Shown here: one piece after another, positions 31,143 through 39,707 of the stretch | Layout of the letters: each line of letters begins with the position of its first letter | Numbering within the stretch: position 1 is the first letter of the stretch | Program-made: the position numbers and the translations under genes | The notes under the pieces: generated by a model | What the model saw: only the letters and a program-made list of their open reading frames with translations | The model's database searches: none | What the model was told of the DNA's origin: nothing | Source: a virus | Strand: one strand, 5' to 3' | DNA: 39,707 nucleotides | IMG/VR virus record: IMGVR_UViG_3300028044_000025 | Location: 1-39,707 of that record

Positions 31143-34100
31143 TGCTAGGTAATGTCAGCTCTTCAGTCTTCACAGGCTCAGACTCAATCACTTTGACACC
31201 AGTAGTTTCTGCAGAGTGGAATCATAATTTATTTAATGCTCCATATATAACTACCGCTGGAATCGGAGAAGAGTTAACGGCAACTGCAATATCACCTTTG
31301 CCAACAGATGTAACACCTACGCTTAAGCCTAACTTTGTAACTAAAAGCTTTGCTATGTTGCGACCAGTTAACGTTCAACCAATTACTACATCAACACCAA
31401 GCGCAAGTGACTTTGCTATAACAAATTCAGTTGTATCTTCATCTAGTATTAATGTTTCTTGGTCTAATCCACCAACTGGAACTGTATTTTATAGAGTTCA
31501 AACAACTGGTCAGTCAGACACAATTTCATCAGGAACAAGCTATACATTTTCTGGACTATCATCAGGCCAATCATATACTATAAGCATTGAGGCATGTAAT
31601 TCTTCGTTTGGTGTTCTTGGTAGTATTAGTCAAATTTTTACAACTCAGTTATCTCCACAAGATATGGTTAGTCAAGGAAAAGTATCATATACTATATCTG
31701 GAGGATCTAGTTCTGCATATAAAGTAGTCACATATGTAAAGACTAGTAGTCCTATTCCAGTAATGATAAATGCATCAGGAAGAGGAACAGGCGTTCAGTA
31801 CGGCTCTGAGTACGTTGAGGCAGACTCTTTAGGATGGACTAAGGTTGTTACCTACGTAGCCTCCCAAAGCTCTGATAACACCTTTGCAGGCTTTGTATAC
31901 ACTATCGCAGCCAACTCCATAAGTGGTGAAACAAATAATCCAATAGTATATTTTACAGAACCTAAAGTATACGCTACCACTTATTTTGATTATCAAAACC
32001 ACTCACTATTTCCAACAGAAATGCCATTTACATATTTTAGGCCAGGGGAGTCATATGTAGGATCAGGTAATACAAAGTCAAACTTCCCATCTGCATTTAG
32101 AAAGATTACCTCTCCAGTGCTTACTGGATATACTACTCCTACATATTTTCCAGTAACTCCAATTTTACAAAATCCAAAGTTTTGTCTTGCCTCTAAGCCT
32201 GTACCAATATTAAAAAATGCTTTACCAACAGATACATCTGCATATAGATATTTTGTTTCAGATGAATCATCAAGAAGCATTACATCTATTTATGAAAAGC
32301 CAATTACAACAAACAAGTTAGTTATTAAATTTAATACATTAATGACTGTGCCAGTTGTTAACATAGCTATTGATGGAACTAACATTACAGTTGACGATAG
32401 TCAAAATATATCACCTTCAGCTAACTCAGAAGGTGGAAGAAGTACTGGAGTCCTAATTCTATACTGGAATGGTTCTGCTTGGACTAAAACAAAGTGGTCA
32501 TCAATGCCACAATTCAGCTCTACTGGATCATTATATTTGTCTACATCATTTAGCAAGATAACTATAACTCAGATAGATCAAAGAACTAATCCAGAATTTT
32601 TATCTTTGACAGGAGAAACACCACCACCTTCAGCAGGACCAACAATTACCTCATTTTCTGCTCAGTGTGCTAACCCTGATAATGGAAGATGTTTATCTTC
32701 ATCAGTTGGTCAAACCCAATCTATTTGGGCACTGTTTAGTTACGCTAACGCATCATCTTATAAAATAACAATGTCTCCCTCAACAACTGCTGGAAGCACA
32801 AAAACAAGCAATGCAAACTCAGACACAGATGCTTATCTTGGACTAGGATCTTGTGGAACAACTTATGCACTAACTTTAACGGTATACGCAGCAGACAACC
32901 AGCAAGGAGCTTCTTCATCTCAGACAATAAACTATACAGTAAACTGCACTTCAACACCAACAGAAATTCCTTCAGCTTCATTAAATGTAGTATCTGATTT
33001 AAAAAGAATGCACGTAGTAGAAATTTCTCCAAGACTTGAGATTGATTTGACAGATTTTGTTCAGTCTGTATCTATTGATAAATCTTTAGATGCAAGCAAT
33101 AGCCTACTTCCCATTTCTTCTCTAAATTCCAACGATGCCCGAATTACTTTATCTGGAATACCAGCTATGATTGGATCAACAATAGTTCCAATTTTTTCTA
33201 GTCAAAGTGATCAGTCATCTACAATATTGGCAAACATGCTAAGAAAAAATATTAAGTTTTATATAAACTTTCATCTTAAAGAATACGCATCACCTAACTC
33301 AAAAATATCGTCAGACACCTATATTCCTGGCGGAGTTTTTTATTCAGACTCTTGGGCTGAAAATGATATTAAGGATATTACAGTTCAATGTTTTGACATT
33401 TCTAGGTACTTACAATCAATAGCAGTAGCAGACTATGTTGTGAATTTAAAGAGGCCATTTGAAATTATAACAAATATTTTAGATTTATCTGGATTTACAG
33501 ACTATGACTATGACTCTCTTTATAGAATATTTGACTCATCAGAAGCTCCAGTAAATCTTTATTATTATTATTGTAATTCTAAAGATTCAACCATTATGGA
33601 ATGCTTAAATGAATTGTTTATAGCTTATCAAATTGGCGCATATATTGATGAGTATGGAGTTATGAAGTTTTTAAGTTTACACAACATATTATCATCTTCA
33701 GGATCTAACCTTGCTTTGACAGATGGCAACATTATGAAAGATGGATTTAATATATCAAATAATGCTAAACCAGGAAAAATTTCTTTAAAATATCAAACAC
33801 CAAAAATTAAACAATCACCAACTGTTCAGAATGTAAACAATGTTGATATAAAAAATTCCCCATCTTATATATACACAACTTCAAATGATGTTGTTTGGAG
33901 CCAGCAAACCGTTGACTCTGTTGGATTTAATTATCTTAAATCAGATATGCTAGAAAATTCCAATATATTTGAGATTAACACTAGTGATTTACTAGATATT
34001 TTTTATACATTTGATATGAGTAATGATGGCTTTGCATTTATTGAAAATGAAATTGTTTCTTTTGCATATAAAGAATACAAGCTGTCAACTCTTAGTGGCA

Positions 34101-36133
34101 GCAAAGAAAAATTTATATCTATTAAAAATAATCTTGATCTTACTTCATATATAGATACATTTATTAAAGAACAAGGTATTGGGCTTAGACTATCTAGTGC
34201 TAAAATTACCTCTGTCTCTGGTAATGGAACTGAGATTACTTATACATCAGCGAATACCTTTAAAGTTGGTGACAGAGTAATGATTGCTGGAGTTGTTCCA
34301 TTTCTTTATAATATTCAAGGTATTATTAGTGAAAGAACAGCAACATCATTTAAGATATTAGGAAAACAAACAGGAACATATGTATCAGGTGGGGAAGCCT
34401 ATATATCTGCAGACTATGACGTCCTCGTAGAACTAACAGGAAAAATTACAAATGTAGAACGTGGTCTATTTGGAACCGTTCCTATGGAACATAAAAAAAT
34501 AGAAGATTTAGCAAGCAAGGGTTTGTCAAAAATAGCTATAACTCCAGGCTTTGAAATATCTAATACAGCACCTACAACATCAATTGTTAACAGTAAGGCA
34601 GAGTACCCTAAACTGCCAGAGGTAAAAAGCATTTCTTTAAGTACAGCAGATTCTGATTCAACACTTATATTTCCAACATCTCAAGTAGACATTGGCTATA
34701 AAACATACTCTGTTAAATTTAAATTAGATGAAGAAGGTGGAGCAGCAGCAGGTTTATTTTTTAATATGACAAGTGCAACTGATCCTACAGGCACATACTT
34801 TGTAGAACTTGCAAGATATAATAAGATTAATCCAAAAACACAGGAACTCTATGATGCACCAACATATAATTACACCCTAAGCATTTATGATCATACAGGA
34901 GCAACCCAGTCATGGGCAGATGTTACTGCTGAGTGTGTTAATATAATTGATAATTTTTCTAAAGTATTAAAGAAAGAAGGTACAGAAGATGCACCTATAT
35001 ATTCTTATGAAAGAGATCAGTGTTTCAATTTAAAGGTGGTTCATTATTTAACAGATGGTAAAGATGGAGAAGATGCAACAGTTGAAGATCCAAAAAACTG
35101 TTTGTTAGTGTTTATAAATAATGTTGAGATAACTGGCTGGCAAATTCCAGGAACAGAGTATAATGGAACTACTGCTCCGTCAGCAACTGGATGGCAAGCA
35201 TCAAAAGTTAATCAGCTTACGGGCCTGGGGCAAAAGCCAACGATACCAGATGACATTAAAATTGGTACAAAATTTGGGTTTTTTGCTTGTAGTATCCCAC
35301 AGAGCATAACTAATCTTTTTCCACCACGTATAAATTATCTTCCAGTCTCTAATATACCAGCGACACTGAGAGAAATACATTCTACTGTAAAACCATTAAA
35401 AGAAAGAAGTGTAAATTACTTCTATCAAGATAGAGAATTTTTAAATGGACTAGTTCAAAAACAACCACTGTATACAAAGTCTCCCACATACCTTATGCAA
35501 ACAACTCCAGAAGTATCTGGAATTAATTATTATGATGTTGAGTATCAAACCCCAGCTGCTGTTTCTGTAGACGTTTTTCCAGTTAGCTATATGATGAAAT
35601 ATTTTCCAGGTAATAAGCCAATAGATAAACAACAAGCTCAGAAGAAAATAGTTGATGAATATTCTCTAGCTTATTCAACACCAATAAATACTGGGTTCAG
35701 ATTAAGAATGGCAATAGCCAATGGATCCCCACATATGGTGTACCTTAAAAAAGACTCTGATGATGTAAACAATGCTACTGTATTTCTAAATCTATTTACA
35801 CAGGAAATAATTGCACCTTCAGATCCAGAAATTATTGAAAGCATTATAGATTATTCTAACTTGTCAGAAACAGTTCAGGTAGACTCAGAGTGGATACAGT
35901 CTAAGCAAGCAGCCTATAAAACACTAAAGGTTGTTCAAAGAGGTATTGAGGGTTTTTCTAAAAATGTATCTTTAAGTATATTTGGCAACCCTTTAATTCA
36001 GGTGGGAGATATCGTAACCCTGTCTTACTCCTTAAATGGCATTGTTGGTCAAAGATATCTAGTACACTCAGTATCTCACAGCTTTAGCCAAGGACTATCA
36101 ACATCTCTAAATCTTAAAAGGATTCAAGAGTAG
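31142..36133 (+). CDS. Large multidomain tail hub / fibre protein
   Basis: 1663 residues starting in a TAATG overlap, with CGGAGAT upstream. Residues about 80-175 are an fn3-type domain (ending SYTFSGLSSGQSYTISIEACNS), and about 180-285 look like a carbohydrate-binding-type beta sandwich. From about 612 (VVEISPRLEIDLTDFVQSVSIDKS) the sequence takes on the character of a phage tail-hub (Tal) protein and continues to the C-terminus, where VVQRGIEGFSKNVSLSIFGNPLIQVGDIVTLSY is the typical hub end. A small beta domain is inserted at about 1017-1088, and a lectin-like (LamG) sandwich at about 1186-1387. The hub would cap the tail tube and carry adhesion domains. Domain borders are estimates. The protein is far larger than a standard hub because of the inserted and N-terminal domains. 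Confidence 0.75.
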   Translation: MLGNVSSSVFTGSDSITLTPVVSAEWNHNLFNAPYITTAGIGEELTATAISPLPTDVTPTLKPNFVTKSFAMLRPVNVQPITTSTPSASDFAITNSVVSSSSINVSWSNPPTGTVFYRVQTTGQSDTISSGTSYTFSGLSSGQSYTISIEACNSSFGVLGSISQIFTTQLSPQDMVSQGKVSYTISGGSSSAYKVVTYVKTSSPIPVMINASGRGTGVQYGSEYVEADSLGWTKVVTYVASQSSDNTFAGFVYTIAANSISGETNNPIVYFTEPKVYATTYFDYQNHSLFPTEMPFTYFRPGESYVGSGNTKSNFPSAFRKITSPVLTGYTTPTYFPVTPILQNPKFCLASKPVPILKNALPTDTSAYRYFVSDESSRSITSIYEKPITTNKLVIKFNTLMTVPVVNIAIDGTNITVDDSQNISPSANSEGGRSTGVLILYWNGSAWTKTKWSSMPQFSSTGSLYLSTSFSKITITQIDQRTNPEFLSLTGETPPPSAGPTITSFSAQCANPDNGRCLSSSVGQTQSIWALFSYANASSYKITMSPSTTAGSTKTSNANSDTDAYLGLGSCGTTYALTLTVYAADNQQGASSSQTINYTVNCTSTPTEIPSASLNVVSDLKRMHVVEISPRLEIDLTDFVQSVSIDKSLDASNSLLPISSLNSNDARITLSGIPAMIGSTIVPIFSSQSDQSSTILANMLRKNIKFYINFHLKEYASPNSKISSDTYIPGGVFYSDSWAENDIKDITVQCFDISRYLQSIAVADYVVNLKRPFEIITNILDLSGFTDYDYDSLYRIFDSSEAPVNLYYYYCNSKDSTIMECLNELFIAYQIGAYIDEYGVMKFLSLHNILSSSGSNLALTDGNIMKDGFNISNNAKPGKISLKYQTPKIKQSPTVQNVNNVDIKNSPSYIYTTSNDVVWSQQTVDSVGFNYLKSDMLENSNIFEINTSDLLDIFYTFDMSNDGFAFIENEIVSFAYKEYKLSTLSGSKEKFISIKNNLDLTSYIDTFIKEQGIGLRLSSAKITSVSGNGTEITYTSANTFKVGDRVMIAGVVPFLYNIQGIISERTATSFKILGKQTGTYVSGGEAYISADYDVLVELTGKITNVERGLFGTVPMEHKKIEDLASKGLSKIAITPGFEISNTAPTTSIVNSKAEYPKLPEVKSISLSTADSDSTLIFPTSQVDIGYKTYSVKFKLDEEGGAAAGLFFNMTSATDPTGTYFVELARYNKINPKTQELYDAPTYNYTLSIYDHTGATQSWADVTAECVNIIDNFSKVLKKEGTEDAPIYSYERDQCFNLKVVHYLTDGKDGEDATVEDPKNCLLVFINNVEITGWQIPGTEYNGTTAPSATGWQASKVNQLTGLGQKPTIPDDIKIGTKFGFFACSIPQSITNLFPPRINYLPVSNIPATLREIHSTVKPLKERSVNYFYQDREFLNGLVQKQPLYTKSPTYLMQTTPEVSGINYYDVEYQTPAAVSVDVFPVSYMMKYFPGNKPIDKQQAQKKIVDEYSLAYSTPINTGFRLRMAIANGSPHMVYLKKDSDDVNNATVFLNLFTQEIIAPSDPEIIESIIDYSNLSETVQVDSEWIQSKQAAYKTLKVVQRGIEGFSKNVSLSIFGNPLIQVGDIVTLSYSLNGIVGQRYLVHSVSHSFSQGLSTSLNLKRIQE

Positions 36134-36140
36134 TCCTTTG

Positions 36141-36149
36141 TGGTATAAT
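36141..36149 (+). promoter_or_regulatory. Extended -10 promoter within the tail-tip region
   Basis: TGGTATAAT (hexamer 36144-36149). A start near 36156 gives a 13-base leader with AGGAGA (36158-36163) six bases before the ATG. It allows the two last genes to be expressed apart from the hub. Confidence 0.65.
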
Positions 36150-36168
36150 TAATTGACAGGAGACAAAA

Positions 36169-36711
36169 ATGCCATATGTTAAAATATCAGACCCTAATAT
36201 TATAGATCTTGCTGCTTGGCACCAAGTTATTAATGTTATTAATCAACACAGCGATACTCTTTCTGCTATCACAAATAATTTTGGTATTAAAGGAACTGCT
36301 GTTACAGACTGGAATGGCGAAACAGAAATTTACGAAGAATTTAATTCTGGCTCACAAAAAATACTTTATGGAAAGATTGTGATTGATACTAGAGCAGGTT
36401 CTGCCCAAGATTTAAACGTAAATAATTATCGTATGTTTTATCAAACAATAGATTTTGATAACGCTCCAAGTGGAACAGCTAGCTTTAAAGCAAAACCAGT
36501 TATAACAACTTCAATATCCCTTCCTGGCTCAACTGTTACATCAGATAGAAACGTTGGTCTTATCTGTACTGTAATTGCAGTAACTCAAACAAGTTTTACG
36601 GTTCGTGTTATTAAGGCAAGAGAATTAACTGCAGAGACAGGCACAACGATTGCTGATCCAAAGCCAATTCAAACTTTTCAAATAAACTGGATTGCTATAG
36701 GACCAAAGTAA
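36169..36711 (+). CDS. Minor tail / fibre-associated protein
   Basis: 180 residues with AGGAGA as ribosome site and its own promoter. The first 45 residues are helical (DLAAWHQVINVINQHSDTLSAITNNFG), followed by a beta-rich part in which the FNSGSQKILYGKIVIDTRAG and FTVRVIKARELTAETG stretches resemble the receptor-facing end of fibre proteins. A similar arrangement (helical anchor then beta domain) appears in small tail proteins next to fibres. It is followed by a TAATG overlap with the big fibre. It has no enzyme motif. Role in linking hub and fibre is inferred from position only. Confidence 0.6.
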   Translation: MPYVKISDPNIIDLAAWHQVINVINQHSDTLSAITNNFGIKGTAVTDWNGETEIYEEFNSGSQKILYGKIVIDTRAGSAQDLNVNNYRMFYQTIDFDNAPSGTASFKAKPVITTSISLPGSTVTSDRNVGLICTVIAVTQTSFTVRVIKARELTAETGTTIADPKPIQTFQINWIAIGPK

Positions 36712-39707
36712 TGGCTAAGGTACCACCTAAGTCTGTTTATAAAAGCCCCAAGTCTGTTGCTAGAAATCAACCCGTAACAATAAGTGTTGATGATCCAAGA
36801 GCAGCTTGGGATAAGATTGGACAGACTAGAGCAAGGTTAGGCTCTGAACTTGAACTTGTTGGATTAGATGACATCCCTTTAATTAGTGGAGGAAAAAGTT
36901 TAACAGCATCGGTTGGTCCACCAACATTGGGTATACCAAAAGATCTAGAAAAATTTGTAAGTCCTCCAAGTAATGGCCAAGAAGCTAAAATTGTATATGG
37001 ATTTGGTGCTATAGTACCAACAGATATTACTAATGTTTCAACAGCCTGGTCAGGATCAAGTCTTGTAGTTACATTTGATTGGGACTATGCAGATCCTGCT
37101 AATGCAACCGTTACAGAATTTATTTTAGAAATAACTTTATCTACAGGCACAGTTCGTCAAACTCCATACGGTTCTTTTCCAGTAAATAGAACACAAACAG
37201 GACAAACAACAACACTTACAAAATCTTTAAATAGATCTACCCTTGGCGTATTTGGAACAAACATTACAAGTATTTGTGTTTATGCTATTGATGCATTTTA
37301 TAATACAAGTGGTAAGGTTTGTGATGCAACAGTTCCTGCATACGTGGTTAACCTACCAGTACCAGTTATTACAGTTACTTCAGCAATGAGTGGATATAGC
37401 GTAGCTTGGACAATTCCAACATCTGTTCAAGATCCAGATGAGGTGTTTGACGCTATTGATATTTATGAATATGAGTCTAGTGCTTCTACAGAACCAACAG
37501 ATGTCACTTATTCAAGGGTATACTTTGATCAAGTTTCACCAGCAAATATTATTACAGTTAATAGTAATGATAGATGGGTAAAGGCAAGATTTTCTTCAGA
37601 TGGAGGAACATACACAGCATTTTCTGCTGCACAAAAAGTAACACCAACATCTCCAGTTACAGTAGACACCACTGGACCAGCCGCTCCAACTGGATCAGTA
37701 ACTGGTGGATTAGAAACTTCTGGAACGATAGGCTTTAATGCTTTCTTAAATATATCTTGGACTGCAGTATCAGATACTACTTTACGAGGGTATAGAATTA
37801 GGTTTAGACCAGTAACTACTCCAGCATCTGCTTACTCTTATGTAGACTCCCCAGGAAATGGAACAACTTTTAGAATTACAGGTCTTGCTTCAGGCACAAG
37901 CTATGAAGTTCAAATTGCATCATATGATGAGTTTAATAACACTTCTTCATCATATCAAACATTAACTAATAGCCCAGTGTCAACTGCTGGATCTCCCTTT
38001 ATAGGAACAAATGTTTCTACAACTGGATACTTTGAAGCTGGAGTTTCTGGAACAGATACAGGAGTTTTTAGATTTGGCTACGGGGTAGCTACTGGTAAAA
38101 GAGGCTTATCATTTAATACAAACAATTATTGGTATATAGATTCATCTCAGTCAGCGTCTTTAAAGGTTGGTGGAGCAGACAACTATGTTACTTGGGACGG
38201 CTCATCTCTTATAGTAGCTGGAGACCTACAGGCTAAAAAAGGATCGTTTAGCGGAAACGTAAACATTGCAAGTGGTGCATCTCTATATAGTGGTACTTTA
38301 ACTGGAAATACCGTTACTGCTTCTGCTAATACTGGTGGTTCATTGTCTAGTGCAGGATACATATTAAATGAAGATGGAATTACATTTTCTAATGGGCTAT
38401 CAGGAAATGATTTAAGACAAACTACTATAGTTGGAGCAAGTGGATTACTCACAACAAATTCAGCAAATATAGGTGGATGGATTATAACTCCAGGCTCAAT
38501 AACAAAAACTGCAAGTGGAGAAGGAAAGATTTCTTTAGACTCAGCAAATGGATACATCTATGTAACTAGAGACGATGTAGAGACAATTACTGCTGGTATT
38601 AATAGTCCAAAAGATGATAACGATAATGTTTTTTGGTCTGGCGGAAGTAATCCAACAGATGAAACAAGCCCATTTAGAGTTAGACTAAATGGAGATCTAT
38701 TTGCAAGCAATGCAGAAATTAAAGGTGTTATAAGGGCTACTAGTGGTGGTTTTGGAACATTTGATCCATCTACTAACCTTATTACAAACGGTTGGACTAT
38801 TAGTACCAATGGAATAATTGCAAAGGGTGAGGGTAGCATTAAAATTGGAAACTATTCAATACAAACTCTTGAGCCAGACGGTTCTGATTTTTCAATAAAA
38901 TATATTGCAGGTAATGAAAACCTAATAAGAACAGATTCTTTTGCTAGCAATGTTGATGATCCAAAAAGAATATTTATAGGTGATAGTACAAGACAGGTTG
39001 AAGTTGCTAAATCAGCAAGCCTATCTGGAGCTGGTTCAATAGTAACTTTGCCAACAAGCAATGCTACAGCTCTAAGTGCTTATCGCTCAGGTGGTCTAAG
39101 AAATATATTTACTGTTTCAGAGTCCGCAAGAAGTGGTTCAACTGGAGACGGAGTAGATTTTAGTGGAAATGTGCTAGATTATCCATCAGCAATTAAGGGT
39201 GACATGCTGATTGTTTATAAAACTACAGGAACCAATCCAGACCCTAAATGGAGAGAGGTAGTCGCAACATACGTAGCCATTACTGGTACAGCCCCTACTC
39301 CAACGCCAACACCTACTCCAACGCCAACGCCAACTCCAACGCCAACACCTACGCCAACACCTACACCAACTCCAACCCCTACTCCTACGCCAACACCTAC
39401 GCCAACACCTACGCCAACACCTACTCCAGTACAAAGCACCTATTACTTTGTTTGTGACGATACACAATGTGGTTCAGTACTTGCCTCATCCGCTCTTGAA
39501 GCAGTTGCACTTGGAAACGCATATTGTCAAGATAATGCAGATCCAGGACTTACAAATAATGTAGCTGGAGGAGTATCACTAACACCAATTCCTGGTTGTG
39601 CTCCAACTCCAACACCTACTCCAACACCTACGCCAACACCTACACCAACACCTACACCAACACCTACGCCAACTCCAACGCCAACACCTACGCCAACACC
39701 TACGCAA
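36711..39707 (+). CDS. Giant fn3 / Pro-Thr-repeat tail fibre (3' partial)
   Basis: The frame starts at the ATG inside a TAATG overlap (36711) and stays open for 999 codons to the window edge, with no stop. Residues about 100-425 contain fn3-like sandwiches, the last one (about 323-425) with a clear [16 protein letters not shown] strand and [18 protein letters not shown]. From about 430 to 860 the protein is beta-rich and repetitive ([36 protein letters not shown]), as in phage fibre shafts. Residues 862-906 are uninterrupted Pro-Thr alternation, 907-964 a small domain with four cysteines ([18 protein letters not shown]), and 965-998 another Pro-Thr tract. It is the likely host-contacting fibre, with linkers between Cys-stabilised modules. 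More modules probably follow outside the window. Confidence 0.85.
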   Translation, partial: MAKVPPKSVYKSPKSVARNQPVTISVDDPRAAWDKIGQTRARLGSELELVGLDDIPLISGGKSLTASVGPPTLGIPKDLEKFVSPPSNGQEAKIVYGFGAIVPTDITNVSTAWSGSSLVVTFDWDYADPANATVTEFILEITLSTGTVRQTPYGSFPVNRTQTGQTTTLTKSLNRSTLGVFGTNITSICVYAIDAFYNTSGKVCDATVPAYVVNLPVPVITVTSAMSGYSVAWTIPTSVQDPDEVFDAIDIYEYESSASTEPTDVTYSRVYFDQVSPANIITVNSNDRWVKARFSSDGGTYTAFSAAQKVTPTSPVTVDTTGPAAPTGSVTGGLETSGTIGFNAFLNISWTAVSDTTLRGYRIRFRPVTTPASAYSYVDSPGNGTTFRITGLASGTSYEVQIASYDEFNNTSSSYQTLTNSPVSTAGSPFIGTNVSTTGYFEAGVSGTDTGVFRFGYGVATGKRGLSFNTNNYWYIDSSQSASLKVGGADNYVTWDGSSLIVAGDLQAKKGSFSGNVNIASGASLYSGTLTGNTVTASANTGGSLSSAGYILNEDGITFSNGLSGNDLRQTTIVGASGLLTTNSANIGGWIITPGSITKTASGEGKISLDSANGYIYVTRDDVETITAGINSPKDDNDNVFWSGGSNPTDETSPFRVRLNGDLFASNAEIKGVIRATSGGFGTFDPSTNLITNGWTISTNGIIAKGEGSIKIGNYSIQTLEPDGSDFSIKYIAGNENLIRTDSFASNVDDPKRIFIGDSTRQVEVAKSASLSGAGSIVTLPTSNATALSAYRSGGLRNIFTVSESARSGSTGDGVDFSGNVLDYPSAIKGDMLIVYKTTGTNPDPKWREVVATYVAITGTAPTPTPTPTPTPTPTPTPTPTPTPTPTPTPTPTPTPTPTPTPTPTPVQSTYYFVCDDTQCGSVLASSALEAVALGNAYCQDNADPGLTNNVAGGVSLTPIPGCAPTPTPTPTPTPTPTPTPTPTPTPTPTPTPTPTPTQ
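39294..39428 (+). repeat. Pro-Thr repeat tract 1
   Basis: Forty-five codons alternate Pro and Thr, using CCT/CCA and ACT/ACG/ACA in a loosely repeating 6- to 12-base pattern (such as CCTACGCCAACA). The unit is a multiple of three, so changes in copy number keep the frame. Confidence 0.95.
39603..39707 (+). repeat. Pro-Thr repeat tract 2 (cut by the window edge)
   Basis: Thirty-four codons alternate Pro and Thr, then CAA (Gln) at the edge. The DNA is very similar to tract 1, so recombination between them could delete or duplicate the cysteine domain in between. Confidence 0.9.

Noticed and set aside
38183-39467. Minus-strand ORFs in the right end, including very basic and Gly/Val-rich proteins
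   Set aside because: They are antisense to the continuous fibre frame; their odd composition comes from the Pro-Thr repeats.
39294-39707. Direct repeats resembling a CRISPR array
   Set aside because: The repeats are in-frame Pro-Thr codons with no unique spacers of regular size, and no cas genes are nearby.

Overview
The window is a continuous piece of a tailed-phage genome. It has a siphovirus-like head and tail module, with every gene but one on the + strand. Base composition is AT-rich, the code is standard (TAA, TGA and TAG all act as stops), and genes are tightly packed, many joined by a TAATG stop-start overlap. Extended -10 promoters (TGnTATAAT) lacking clear -35 boxes recur before genes, and in several cases the ATG lies only 6-9 bases beyond the -10, which implies leaderless mRNAs. 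Leaderless genes, an HK97-type head module and a monomeric B12-dependent ribonucleotide reductase would fit a phage of a low-GC actinobacterium, such as a freshwater lineage. This host call is inference; the sequence does not prove it. No terminase, integrase, lysis or replication genes are present.

Layout. (1) 1-4547: the end of a fibre protein, a small structural protein, a large repeat-built tail fibre whose N-terminus resembles receptor-binding tail proteins, and an fn3-domain protein ending in PPFF repeats and an eight-cysteine tail. (2) 4568-9386: an accessory cassette with a small unknown protein, a zinc-ribbon protein, five different 2-oxoglutarate/Fe(II) oxygenases (prolyl-4-hydroxylase-like) and a DUF6065-like protein. 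(3) 9444-11585: terminator, promoter and class II ribonucleotide reductase. (4) 11633-19653: small unknown gene, portal, prohead protease fused to scaffold with an internal scaffold start, major capsid protein, a reverse-strand HNH endonuclease, and the head-tail connector series. (5) 19731-22107: major tail protein, then two related tail-assembly chaperone genes separated by a second HNH endonuclease. (6) 22132-36133: a giant tape measure, a small tail protein and a 1663-residue hub/fibre protein. (7) 36169-39707: a tail protein and an fn3/Pro-Thr-repeat fibre that runs off the right edge and was absent from the supplied ORF list because it has no stop codon here.

The most interesting possibility is that the five-oxygenase cassette is a virion-modification system. 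It lies immediately downstream of a protein with tandem Pro-Pro-Phe-Phe repeats, and the same phage carries Pro-Thr-repeat fibres. Hydroxylation of prolines or other residues on these fibres would link the two, but this remains a hypothesis. Other notable points are the replacement of the usual tail-chaperone frameshift by two separate genes, a lambda C/Nu3-like nested scaffold gene, and a set of promoters that appears to divide genes into leaderless and Shine-Dalgarno-led classes.
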